A stretch of DNA of 5,359 bases from Pseudomonadota bacterium. Its GTDB lineage: Bacteria; Pseudomonadota; Gammaproteobacteria; Steroidobacterales; Rariloculaceae. The stretch lies in the NCBI GenBank assembly GCA_009843005.1, contig VYEH01000402.1, positions 1-5,359 on the forward strand, in the 5' to 3' direction. Every line of letters begins with the position of its first letter. The first letter of the stretch is position 1. Below are positions 1 through 5,359 of this stretch, one piece after another. Position numbers and translations under genes: made by a program. Under the pieces are notes generated by a model, which had not been told where the DNA came from, searched no databases, and saw nothing but the letters and a program-made list of their open reading frames with translations.

Positions 1-305
1 GTGGACCGCCTGACCGCCCGCAGCAGTCTGCGATAACGTTTCTTGCGGTGGCGCGACTTGGACCTGAGACGGACCACGATCGAGAACAGTTCCGCCCACA
101 GCCCCCTGGTCTCGGACGGAACCGGGGCGCCCCTTTCCAGAGCCCGGTCGAGGTAGTAGAGGTTTCGGAGCGTGACGGCCAGGTACAGCGCCAGGGCCCC
201 GGCGAGCCACCAGGCAAGATTACCGAGCCAGATTCCCGCCAGCAGCGCGAGCGCGAGCCATGCGCCTGCATATGCGAAATGCGATACCCATCGATTCGGT
301 AACAT
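1..305 (-). CDS. phoR: Phosphate regulon sensor histidine kinase PhoR, N-terminal part
   Basis: This is the membrane sensor kinase of the phosphate-starvation two-component system; it phosphorylates PhoB when phosphate is scarce and dephosphorylates it when phosphate is plentiful. Only 101 codons are present; the left window edge removes the PAS, HisKA and ATPase domains, so no catalytic residue can be checked. What is visible matches the PhoR N-terminus: two hydrophobic segments at about residues 10-27 and 31-46 with almost no periplasmic loop, then the conserved D53/W70 linker (LWAELF at 69-74) and a very basic stretch (RHRKKRYRRLLR, 85-96). The start ATG shares its A with the phoB stop codon (TGATG), so translation is probably coupled. 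GAGG lies 4 bases upstream of the ATG inside the end of phoB. Identification rests on topology, the basic linker and the position directly after phoB. Confidence 0.9.
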   Translation of the reverse strand, partial: MLPNRWVSHFAYAGAWLALALLAGIWLGNLAWWLAGALALYLAVTLRNLYYLDRALERGAPVPSETRGLWAELFSIVVRLRSKSRHRKKRYRRLLRAVRRS

Positions 306-994
306 CAAGCCTCGCGAGGAGAAAACCGGTAACCTGCGCCGCGAACGGTCTGCACCAGTTTATCGTATCCGGAGGCGGTGAGCGCCTTGCGCAACCGCCG
401 GATGTGCACGTCGACGGTGCGCTCCTCCACATAGATATTGGCGCCCCATATCCGGTCGAGGAGTTGAGTGCGGGAATAGACACGGTCCGGGTGGTGCATG
501 AAGAAATGCAGAATCCGGTACTCCGTCGGCCCGAGAGCGATCTCCGAGTCGTCGACGCTGACCCGGTGGCTCGCCGTGTTCAGCTTGAGCCTGCCCACCG
601 TTACGGTCTCGTCCTGAAACGCGGCGCCCCGCCGAAGAACGGCCTTGATCCGGGCCAGCAACTCGCGCGGCGAAAACGGCTTGGTGATGTAGTCGTCGGC
701 GCCGCCCTCCAGACCGGCCACGCGGTCGTCCTCCTGGACCCTTGCCGTCAACATGATGATCGGTATCTCCCGGGTCTCGGGATCGCGCTTGAGTTGCCGG
801 GTCAGTTCCAGACCGCTCACGTCCGGCAACATCCAGTCCATCAACACCACATCGGGGTACTTGTCGACCATGGATGAACGGGCTTCCGTACCCGATGCGG
901 CCGAAATCACCTCGTACCCGGCCCGGCCGAGATTGAACGCCAGCATTTCCCGGATTGCCGCCTCGTCTTCCACGACAAGAACTTTCTGTTGCAT
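305..994 (-). CDS. phoB: Phosphate regulon response regulator PhoB
   Basis: Cytoplasmic OmpR/PhoB-family transcription factor that binds Pho boxes and activates phosphate-scavenging genes once phosphorylated by PhoR. From the chosen ATG the protein is 229 residues, the same length as E. coli PhoB as I recall it. The receiver domain (about 1-120) has the acidic pocket E9/D10, phospho-acceptor D53 in MDWMLP, T83, Y102 and K105 in ITKPFSP. The C-terminal winged helix (about 130-226) contains GPTEYRILHFFMHHPDRVYS, the recognition-helix region VEERTVDVHIRRLRKAL and the wing VQTVRGAGYRF. An in-frame ATG at 1033 would add 13 residues with no family counterpart. The ATG at 994 has GGAAAG 6 bases upstream and begins MQQKVLVVEDE, so it is preferred. 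The gene lies 73 bases after tsaB and overlaps phoR by one base. No key residue is missing. Confidence 0.97.
   Translation of the reverse strand: MQQKVLVVEDEAAIREMLAFNLGRAGYEVISAASGTEARSSMVDKYPDVVLMDWMLPDVSGLELTRQLKRDPETREIPIIMLTARVQEDDRVAGLEGGADDYITKPFSPRELLARIKAVLRRGAAFQDETVTVGRLKLNTASHRVSVDDSEIALGPTEYRILHFFMHHPDRVYSRTQLLDRIWGANIYVEERTVDVHIRRLRKALTASGYDKLVQTVRGAGYRFSPREA
310..319. repeat. 10-base perfect palindrome at the phoB-phoR junction
   Basis: CCTCGCGAGG spans the last codons of phoB and contains the GAGG that serves as the likely phoR ribosome binding site. In the mRNA only a 3-base-pair stem with a 4-base loop could form, so any masking of the site would be weak. It may simply follow from the Pro-Arg-Glu codons at the PhoB C-terminus. 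Confidence 0.3.
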
Positions 995-1000
995 CGCACG

Positions 1001-1006
1001 CTTTCC
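1001..1006 (-). promoter_or_regulatory. Ribosome binding site of phoB
   Basis: GGAAAG on the minus strand, 6 bases before the ATG at 994. It supports that start over the in-frame ATG at 1033, which would place this motif inside the coding sequence. Confidence 0.6.
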
Positions 1007-1022
1007 GCCACGCGACCTGTTA

Positions 1023-1052
1023 AATGGCACCATTACACGCCGTAATTATTAC
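1023..1052. repeat. Cluster of short inverted repeats upstream of phoB
   Basis: The tsaB-phoB gap is clearly richer in A and T than the flanking genes and holds overlapping dyads. On the plus strand these are AATGG-CA-CCATT at 1023-1034, ATTAC at 1032-1036 facing GTAAT at 1042-1046, and the odd-centred perfect palindrome GTAATTATTAC at 1042-1052. Three ATTAC/GTAAT half-sites therefore lie within 21 bases. The position, 29-58 bases before the phoB start, suits an operator or a promoter, but no known consensus is matched. No GC-rich stem followed by a T run is seen, so it does not look like a terminator for tsaB. Chance occurrence in an AT-rich spacer is possible. Confidence 0.35.
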
Positions 1053-1067
1053 AATTCGATTAAGGCA

Positions 1068-1754
1068 TTATTTCGCCGGTTTCCACGCAGACTCCGACCT
1101 GAGGTAGGCCGGATTCGCCTCCTCCGGCGCGCGACCCTTTCCGGCGGCCAGGTCGGCCAGCGCCAATGGGAAAAGATCGATCGCTTTCGGACAGGCTTGT
1201 TCGAAGACTCCATTGGCTTGCGCTGCTACCCCCGCAAGCGCGTCGCCATGGACGTCAAATCCGTTTCCGGCTGCGCTCCAGGAGACCATGCCCGCGCCGG
1301 TCACCTCCCCGGGCCCGGTGATCTGCTCTGTGCCCACGACGCGGGCAAGACCGCTCCGCACCTCGAATGCCGCCCAATAGACCTCGCCCATGCGTGCATC
1401 GACGCAAACCAGGGTGTTGGAGGAACCGTGGGTCCGCCACAATCCCTGAGCCGTGGCCGCGAGACTGGATACAGGCAGCAGCAGCAGGCCGGTCGCCAGA
1501 CCCAGACCCTGCGCAACCGCGGCAGCGATGCGCAGCCCGGTAAACGATCCGGGGCCTCTGCCAAAGGCGATCGCGTCAAGATCCCGTAGCGCAACACCCG
1601 CCCCGTTCAGCAAACCGGCGGTCAGCGGAAGAAGCCGTTCGGTCTGTTCGCGTGGGGTGGCGATCATCTCCTGCCGGACGACGCCGTCCACGTGCAGCGC
1701 AACCGAGCCCGTCCGGCTCGATGTTTCAAACGCCAGCAGCTTCACGGTGCTCAA
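1068..1754 (-). CDS. tsaB: tRNA threonylcarbamoyladenosine biosynthesis protein TsaB
   Basis: TsaB (formerly YeaZ) is the non-catalytic partner that dimerises with TsaD and, with TsaE, transfers threonylcarbamoyl from the TsaC product to A37 of ANN-decoding tRNAs (t6A). The product is 228 residues, close to the E. coli protein's 231. It has the ASKHA-like fold signatures: N-terminal LLAFETSSRTGSVAL (6-20), PREQTERLLP (34-43), GRGPGSFTGLRI (65-76), DARMGEVYW (119-127), and the C-terminal PAYLRSESAWK typical of the family. The start is uncertain. TTG at 1754 gives MSTVKLLAF, while GTG at 1745 gives MKLLAF, which aligns better with E. coli and shortens the overlap with yoaA from 29 to 20 bases. 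Neither has a strong ribosome binding site, suggesting coupling to yoaA translation. No rimI gene follows, unlike the arrangement in many relatives. Confidence 0.95.
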   Translation of the reverse strand: MSTVKLLAFETSSRTGSVALHVDGVVRQEMIATPREQTERLLPLTAGLLNGAGVALRDLDAIAFGRGPGSFTGLRIAAAVAQGLGLATGLLLLPVSSLAATAQGLWRTHGSSNTLVCVDARMGEVYWAAFEVRSGLARVVGTEQITGPGEVTGAGMVSWSAAGNGFDVHGDALAGVAAQANGVFEQACPKAIDLFPLALADLAAGKGRAPEEANPAYLRSESAWKPAK

Positions 1755-3678
1755 GCCTGGCGCCCGGGTTGGCGTCCGCGGACAACGAAGCGATGAAGTC
1801 CAATGCCTGTACCTGCTCTTCCAGCACGGGCATGTCCGGCATGCTCTGGAGAATCAACCGCCCGTATCCCCGGGTTCGCAATCGCGGATCGCAGATCACG
1901 ACCAGACCCCGGTCGGAGAAATCCCGGATCAGGCGTCCCACGCCCTGCTTCAGGGCGAGCACGGCCTGAGGCAACTGGAATTCCGTGAACGGATCGCCGC
2001 CATCCAGGCGTATGGCGTGCAACCGCGCCTGAATCAGGGGATCGCCGGGGGAAGCAAAGGGCAACTTGTCGATGACGACCAACCGCAGTGCAGGGCCACG
2101 AACGTCCACACCCTGCCAGAAACTGCTGGTGCCGAGCAATACGGCGTTCGTCGTACTGCGAAACCGCGTCAGGAGTTCGGTACGCGGCCCCTCGCCCTGT
2201 ACCAGCAGCGGCCCGGGCAACGCACGGCCGTCAATCCACCCGCGGGCTGCGTTGAGTGCCCGATAGCTGGTAAACAACAGGAAAGCCCCGCCGCCGCAGG
2301 CTTCGACCAGCGGCCAGACGCAGTCAAGAACTCTTTCGACGTAGTCCGGGGCCGCAGGCTGCGGCAGACCCCGGGGCAGGTACAGCCGGGCGTTCTCCCG
2401 ATAGTTGAACGGACTCGGCAATACCGCCGAATCCGCATCCGGCACGCCCACCCGGCTCAGGAAATGGCTGAAATCGTCGCCCACCGCCAGGGTGGCCGAG
2501 GTGAACACCCAGGTTCCGTCCTGGGCCTGAATTCGCTCACCCAGCTCCGCACCCACATCCAGGGGTGTCCAATGGGCCGCGAAGCTGTGCCGCGACACCT
2601 CGACCCATCGCAACCCCCGGGACTCGTCCTCGTCGAGAGCCTTGAGCCTGGCCGTGCCGTCGCGGCACCGCTCCCAGCAACGCGCAAGCCCCGGATTCAT
2701 GTCTCTGGCCCCCTCCAGCGCGGATGCCAGCCGTTCCAGGGCGCCTTCCCAATCCCTGAGCGACTGGTTCATGCTCGACGGACAGGCGTTCCAGGGTAAT
2801 CGACCGCGATGGTCGCCGAACTCGAGGCGGGCGTCGGCTGCGGCGCGCGCCAGAGCGTCGGCCAAGGGCTCGAGTTCACCCGAAATTCCCGCTGCCCGCG
2901 TCTCTGCCACGACGTCCCGCGCCAGGTTCCGCAATTCCCGGCTGCCCAGGGAAATGCCGAAGAACTGCTGGGCGATCTCCGGCAACTGGTGGGCCTCGTC
3001 GACTATGACCGCCTGAAGGTCCGGAAGCAACTGGCCGAACCCCGCCTCCTTCAGCGTCAGGTCGGCAAGCAGCAGGTGGTGGTTGACCACGACCACGTCG
3101 GCGGCCATTGCGCGGCGGCGCGCCTCCACCAGGAAACAGTCGTCGAGTCTTGGACATCGGCTGCCAAGGCAGTTGTCGGCGGTGGAGGTGATCCAGGGCC
3201 GCAACGAATAGTCCTCGGTGAAATCGTCCATCACGGTCAGGTCGCCGCTTCCGGCGGTGCGTGCCCAGTGATGCACGGCCTCGAGCCTGTGCAGCAGGGT
3301 CGGCTCGCGCACCGCGCCCTGGCGCGCCGTCTCGAGCCGGTGCCGGCACAGGTAGTTGCTTCTCCCCTTGAGCAGCGCCACGCGCACGGGGCGCCCGACG
3401 ACAGCGCCCAGAAGCGGCAAATCGCGCTTGAACAACTGATCCTGCAGCGTCAGCGTGCCGGTGGAAATCGCCGTGCGCCGTCCGCTCAGGAGAGCCGGAA
3501 CGAGATATCCGAAGGTCTTGCCGATCCCGGTTCCCGCCTCCACCGCGAGATGCCGGCGTTGCGACAGCGCCTCCTCCACCATCCGCGCCATGTCCTCCTG
3601 GGCAATGCGCCGGGTGTAGTCCGGCAGGTGCCGGGCCAGGAGACCATGGGCGTCGAATACTTCGGTCAGTTCGGGCAT
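1726..3678 (-). CDS. yoaA: DinG-family ATP-dependent 5'-3' DNA helicase YoaA
   Basis: XPD/DinG-type superfamily 2 helicase with an iron-sulfur cluster. In E. coli YoaA binds the polymerase III subunit HolC and helps repair stalled forks. The 650-residue product shows, in order: a Q-motif-like glutamine (Q27); Walker A EAGTGIGKT (47-55); four cluster cysteines C111, C170, C175 and C181 (contexts SNYLC, DNCLGSRCPRLDDC); VNHHLLLAD (198-206); the DEAH box (227-230); motif III FTSATL (392-397); TSSFWQGVDV (517-526); and motif VI QGVGRLIRD (578-586). The length (E. coli 636) and similarity along the whole chain favour YoaA over DinG itself, as does the downstream tsaB. ATG at 3678 (MPELTEVF) is chosen because family N-termini begin just before this point. 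An in-frame ATG at 3720 would add 14 residues without recognised similarity. The gene appears intact. Confidence 0.95.
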   Translation of the reverse strand: MPELTEVFDAHGLLARHLPDYTRRIAQEDMARMVEEALSQRRHLAVEAGTGIGKTFGYLVPALLSGRRTAISTGTLTLQDQLFKRDLPLLGAVVGRPVRVALLKGRSNYLCRHRLETARQGAVREPTLLHRLEAVHHWARTAGSGDLTVMDDFTEDYSLRPWITSTADNCLGSRCPRLDDCFLVEARRRAMAADVVVVNHHLLLADLTLKEAGFGQLLPDLQAVIVDEAHQLPEIAQQFFGISLGSRELRNLARDVVAETRAAGISGELEPLADALARAAADARLEFGDHRGRLPWNACPSSMNQSLRDWEGALERLASALEGARDMNPGLARCWERCRDGTARLKALDEDESRGLRWVEVSRHSFAAHWTPLDVGAELGERIQAQDGTWVFTSATLAVGDDFSHFLSRVGVPDADSAVLPSPFNYRENARLYLPRGLPQPAAPDYVERVLDCVWPLVEACGGGAFLLFTSYRALNAARGWIDGRALPGPLLVQGEGPRTELLTRFRSTTNAVLLGTSSFWQGVDVRGPALRLVVIDKLPFASPGDPLIQARLHAIRLDGGDPFTEFQLPQAVLALKQGVGRLIRDFSDRGLVVICDPRLRTRGYGRLILQSMPDMPVLEEQVQALDFIASLSADANPGARLEHREAAGV

Positions 3679-3758
3679 GAAACCACTATAGCGTGATCCC
3701 CGGCCGTTGAAACGAGGCATTTCTCGGCAATCTGCCCATCAATGGCCTTTCCGCCCGT

Positions 3759-3782
3759 AACATGCACGGTAAACATGACGGT
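3759..3782. repeat. Tandem imperfect direct repeat AACATG(C)ACGGT
   Basis: AACATGCACGGT at 3759-3770 is followed after one base by AACATGACGGT at 3772-3782. The copies are identical apart from one extra C in the first, giving a 13-base period. The first copy also sits within an interrupted dyad, CCGT (3755-3758) and ACGG (3766-3769). The cluster lies about 35-58 bases upstream of the TATACT hexamer before pckG, where an activator or repressor could bind. The regulator is unknown, and the yoaA promoter could equally be the target. Confidence 0.4.
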
Positions 3783-3816
3783 TGGATGGAGCACTAGAGT
3801 CCGCCGGCTAATTCAT

Positions 3817-3822
3817 TATACT
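3817..3822 (+). promoter_or_regulatory. Possible -10 element of the pckG promoter
   Basis: TATACT differs from the sigma-70 consensus TATAAT at one base and lies 34 bases before the pckG start, in the AT-rich run TAATTCATTATACTT. No good -35 hexamer stands 16-18 bases upstream (the sequence there reads about CTAGAG), so a promoter here would need an activator or be weak. Confidence 0.35.
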
Positions 3823-3837
3823 TCCGCCCTTCACTCC

Positions 3838-3843
3838 GGAAGG
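3838..3843 (+). promoter_or_regulatory. Probable ribosome binding site of pckG
   Basis: GGAAGG lies 13 bases before the ATG at 3857, farther than the usual 5-9 bases. There is no in-frame ATG, GTG or TTG between it and 3857, so the start is fixed mainly by protein similarity and this is the only purine-rich candidate nearby. Confidence 0.45.
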
Positions 3844-3856
3844 CGTTCAGACCAAC

Positions 3857-5359
3857 ATGACCACCCGACTCGAGAGCCTCGGCGACTGGATCGCCGAGAT
3901 CGCCCGATTGACGCAGCCCGACCGCATCCACTGGTGCACCGGCACCCGTGAGGAATACGATGAATTCCTGCGGGAAATGCTTTCCCGGGGCGATCTGCTC
4001 GAACTCAACCAGGACACGTATCCGGACTGCTACCTGCATCGCTCGGACCCCGGGGACGTCGCGCGCGTGGAACACCTCACGTACGTGTGTTCGGAGCGCG
4101 AGGAGGACGCCGGGCCCAACAACAACTGGATGCCGCCGGCTGAAGCCAGGACCATGATGAACGGGCTGTTCAGCGGCTGCATGGAGGGGCGCACCCTCTA
4201 CGTGATCCCGTACTGCATGGGACCGCTGGGGTCGCCCTACTCGCGCTACGGGGTCGAGATCACCGACAGTACCTACGTCGCCGCGAACATGTACCTGATG
4301 ACCCGGATGGGCAAAGCCGCACTGGTCGAAATCGAACGCACGGGCCAGTTCATCAAGGGGCTGCACTCCATTGGCGAACTGGATCCGGAACGGCGGTTCA
4401 TCATGCATTTCCCGGAAGATCTCTCGATCATGAGTTACGGGTCCGGTTATGGCGGCAACGCGCTGCTGGGCAAGAAATGCCACGCCCTGAGGATCGCCAG
4501 TTACCAGGCCCGCACCGAAGGCTGGCTGGCGGAGCACATGCTCATCGTCGGCGTAGAAAATCCCGCGGGCGAAACCCATTACCTGGCGTGCGCATTTCCG
4601 TCCCAATGCGGCAAGACCAACCTTGCGATGCTCATCCCGCCCGAGAGCCACCGGGGCTGGAAAATCTGGACGCTCGGCGACGACATCGCCTGGATGCACC
4701 TTGACGACGAGGGGCAGTTGCGGGCAATCAACCCCGAGGCGGGCCTGTTCGGCGTCGTGCCCGGCACGAATCTGCACACCAACCCCAATGCGTACGAAAG
4801 CATTCGCCGCGACGCCATCTTCACCAACGTGGCCGTCACGGCGGAGAACGACCCCTGGTGGGAAGACAAGGACACCGGCGAGCCGGTCATGGACTGGCAG
4901 GGTCGGCCCTACGATCCCGCGAATGGGCCGGCCGCGCATCCGAACTCGAGGTTCACCGTGTCGGCCAGGAACAACCCCAGTTATTCCGAACTGGCGGAGG
5001 CGCCCGGCGGCGTGCCCATCAGCGCGCTGGTCTTCGGGGGGCGCCGCCGCGAACTGACGCCGCTGGTGTACGAAGCCAGGGACTGGGCCCACGGCGTCCT
5101 GGTGGGCGCCACCGCGGCATCGGAAACCACCGCCGCGGCCGCCGGCAAGGTCGGCGTGGTGCGGCGCGATCCCATGGCGATGAAGCCGTTCTGCGGCTAT
5201 AACTTTGCCGACTACTGGGGGCATTGGCTGAGCTTCGAGAATCGCTCGAACGCGCTGCCGCGAATCTTCCATGTGAACTGGTTCCGCCGCGACTCCGAAG
5301 GCCGCTTCCTCTGGCCGGGTTTCGGCGAGAACCTGCGGGTACTGCGCTGGATCATCGAC
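3857..5359 (+). CDS. pckG: Phosphoenolpyruvate carboxykinase (GTP), C-terminally cut by window end
   Basis: Cytosolic gluconeogenic enzyme: oxaloacetate + GTP to PEP + CO2 + GDP, Mn-dependent. The frame is open for 501 codons to the window edge; the family is usually about 600-620 residues, so roughly 100-120 are missing. Rat cytosolic PEPCK residues can be matched by eye: substrate arginine R70 (R87) in DVARVE; Y198 (Y235) in YGGNALLGKKC; Mn ligands K207, H227 and D276 (K244, H264, D311); P-loop FPSQCGKTN at 247-255 with the mobile reactive cysteine C251 (C288); GDDIAWM; FGGRR at 393-397; and the guanine-clamp phenylalanines F476, F484, F489 in NWFR...FLWPGFGEN. These guanine-pocket residues separate it from ATP-type PckA. 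Slight oddities are Q250 where alanine is common and R398 after FGGRR where other residues are usual. It is transcribed divergently from yoaA, probably as its own unit. Confidence 0.97.
   Translation, partial: MTTRLESLGDWIAEIARLTQPDRIHWCTGTREEYDEFLREMLSRGDLLELNQDTYPDCYLHRSDPGDVARVEHLTYVCSEREEDAGPNNNWMPPAEARTMMNGLFSGCMEGRTLYVIPYCMGPLGSPYSRYGVEITDSTYVAANMYLMTRMGKAALVEIERTGQFIKGLHSIGELDPERRFIMHFPEDLSIMSYGSGYGGNALLGKKCHALRIASYQARTEGWLAEHMLIVGVENPAGETHYLACAFPSQCGKTNLAMLIPPESHRGWKIWTLGDDIAWMHLDDEGQLRAINPEAGLFGVVPGTNLHTNPNAYESIRRDAIFTNVAVTAENDPWWEDKDTGEPVMDWQGRPYDPANGPAAHPNSRFTVSARNNPSYSELAEAPGGVPISALVFGGRRRELTPLVYEARDWAHGVLVGATAASETTAAAAGKVGVVRRDPMAMKPFCGYNFADYWGHWLSFENRSNALPRIFHVNWFRRDSEGRFLWPGFGENLRVLRWIID

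Larger units (their letters stand above)
3679..3856. other. Divergent intergenic region between yoaA and pckG
   Basis: This 178-base spacer must hold the 5' signals of both genes. It contains a tandem imperfect direct repeat (3759-3782), a TATACT hexamer facing pckG (3817-3822) and a GGAAGG ribosome binding site for pckG (3838-3843). Facing yoaA there is a TATAGT hexamer at 3685-3690, but it lies only 6 bases from the ATG. No small gene with a credible start and ribosome binding site was found. Confidence 0.6.

Noticed and set aside
260..877. A 205-codon open frame on the plus strand opposite phoB
   Set aside because: phoB on the minus strand carries every receiver and winged-helix residue expected. 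The antisense product is a by-product of codon bias.
995..1033. Upstream ATG at 1033 as the phoB start
   Set aside because: It adds 13 residues (MVPFNRSRGGKRA) absent from PhoB proteins and would cover the GGAAAG site that suits the ATG at 994.
1042..1052. Intrinsic terminator after tsaB formed by GTAATTATTAC
   Set aside because: The palindrome is AT-only apart from its end pair, has a single-base centre that cannot form a loop, and is not followed by a T run in the direction of transcription.
995..1067. A Pho box before phoB
   Set aside because: No pair of CTGTCAT-like 7-mers with 11-base spacing on either strand; the second repeat matches at only about two of seven positions in the best placements.
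1453..2799. A 448-codon open frame on the plus strand opposite tsaB and yoaA
   Set aside because: It runs across the boundary of two genes with clear family motifs on the other strand. The translation is low-complexity, rich in Arg, Pro and Gln, with no domain signature.
3685..3690. TATAGT on the minus strand as a -10 element giving a leaderless yoaA mRNA
   Set aside because: The hexamer is only 6 bases before the ATG and no convincing -35 stands 16-18 bases upstream. It is plausible but too weak to annotate.
2809..3696. A 295-codon open frame on the plus strand opposite the N-terminal half of yoaA
   Set aside because: It is antisense to the helicase motifs (Walker A, iron-sulfur cysteines, DEAH) and its protein resembles no known family.
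3794..5272. A 492-codon open frame on the minus strand opposite pckG
   Set aside because: It lies fully antisense to an unmistakable PEP carboxykinase reading frame. Its translation is rich in Gly, Ala, Arg, His and Val with no recognisable domain, as expected from the complement of GC-rich codons.

Overview
The window looks like ordinary chromosomal DNA from a GC-rich proteobacterium, most likely a gammaproteobacterium. The evidence is the close residue-level resemblance of YoaA, TsaB, PhoB and PhoR to their gammaproteobacterial counterparts, and the adjacency of yoaA and tsaB, which also occurs in Escherichia coli. A GTP-type (rather than ATP-type) phosphoenolpyruvate carboxykinase is less usual for enteric relatives and fits GC-rich lineages better. 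The species cannot be named from this sequence.

Layout. Minus strand, read right to left from about 3678 down to 1: yoaA (DinG-family iron-sulfur DNA helicase), tsaB (tRNA t6A-synthesis subunit, overlapping the end of yoaA by 20-29 bases), a 73-base AT-richer gap, phoB (phosphate response regulator), and the first 101 codons of phoR (its sensor kinase), joined to phoB by a TGATG stop/start overlap and cut by the left edge. Plus strand, from 3857 to the right edge: pckG, GTP-dependent PEP carboxykinase, with 501 codons present and about 100 expected to be missing at the C-terminus. A 178-base divergent intergenic region (3679-3856) separates yoaA from pckG.

Functions. yoaA and tsaB pair DNA repair/replication-fork maintenance with universal tRNA modification; this is probably conserved linkage rather than a shared pathway. 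phoB-phoR forms the two-component system for phosphate starvation. pckG converts oxaloacetate to PEP for gluconeogenesis. No transcription terminator is visible between tsaB and phoB, so all four minus-strand genes could be partly cotranscribed, although the AT-rich dyad-containing gap could carry a separate phoBR promoter.

No mobile element, CRISPR array, RNA gene or unrecognised protein-coding gene was found. The long open frames opposite yoaA and pckG are best explained by GC-rich codon bias. The most noteworthy non-coding signals are two small repeat clusters, one upstream of phoB and one between yoaA and pckG. I see no convincing evidence of a previously undescribed system here.
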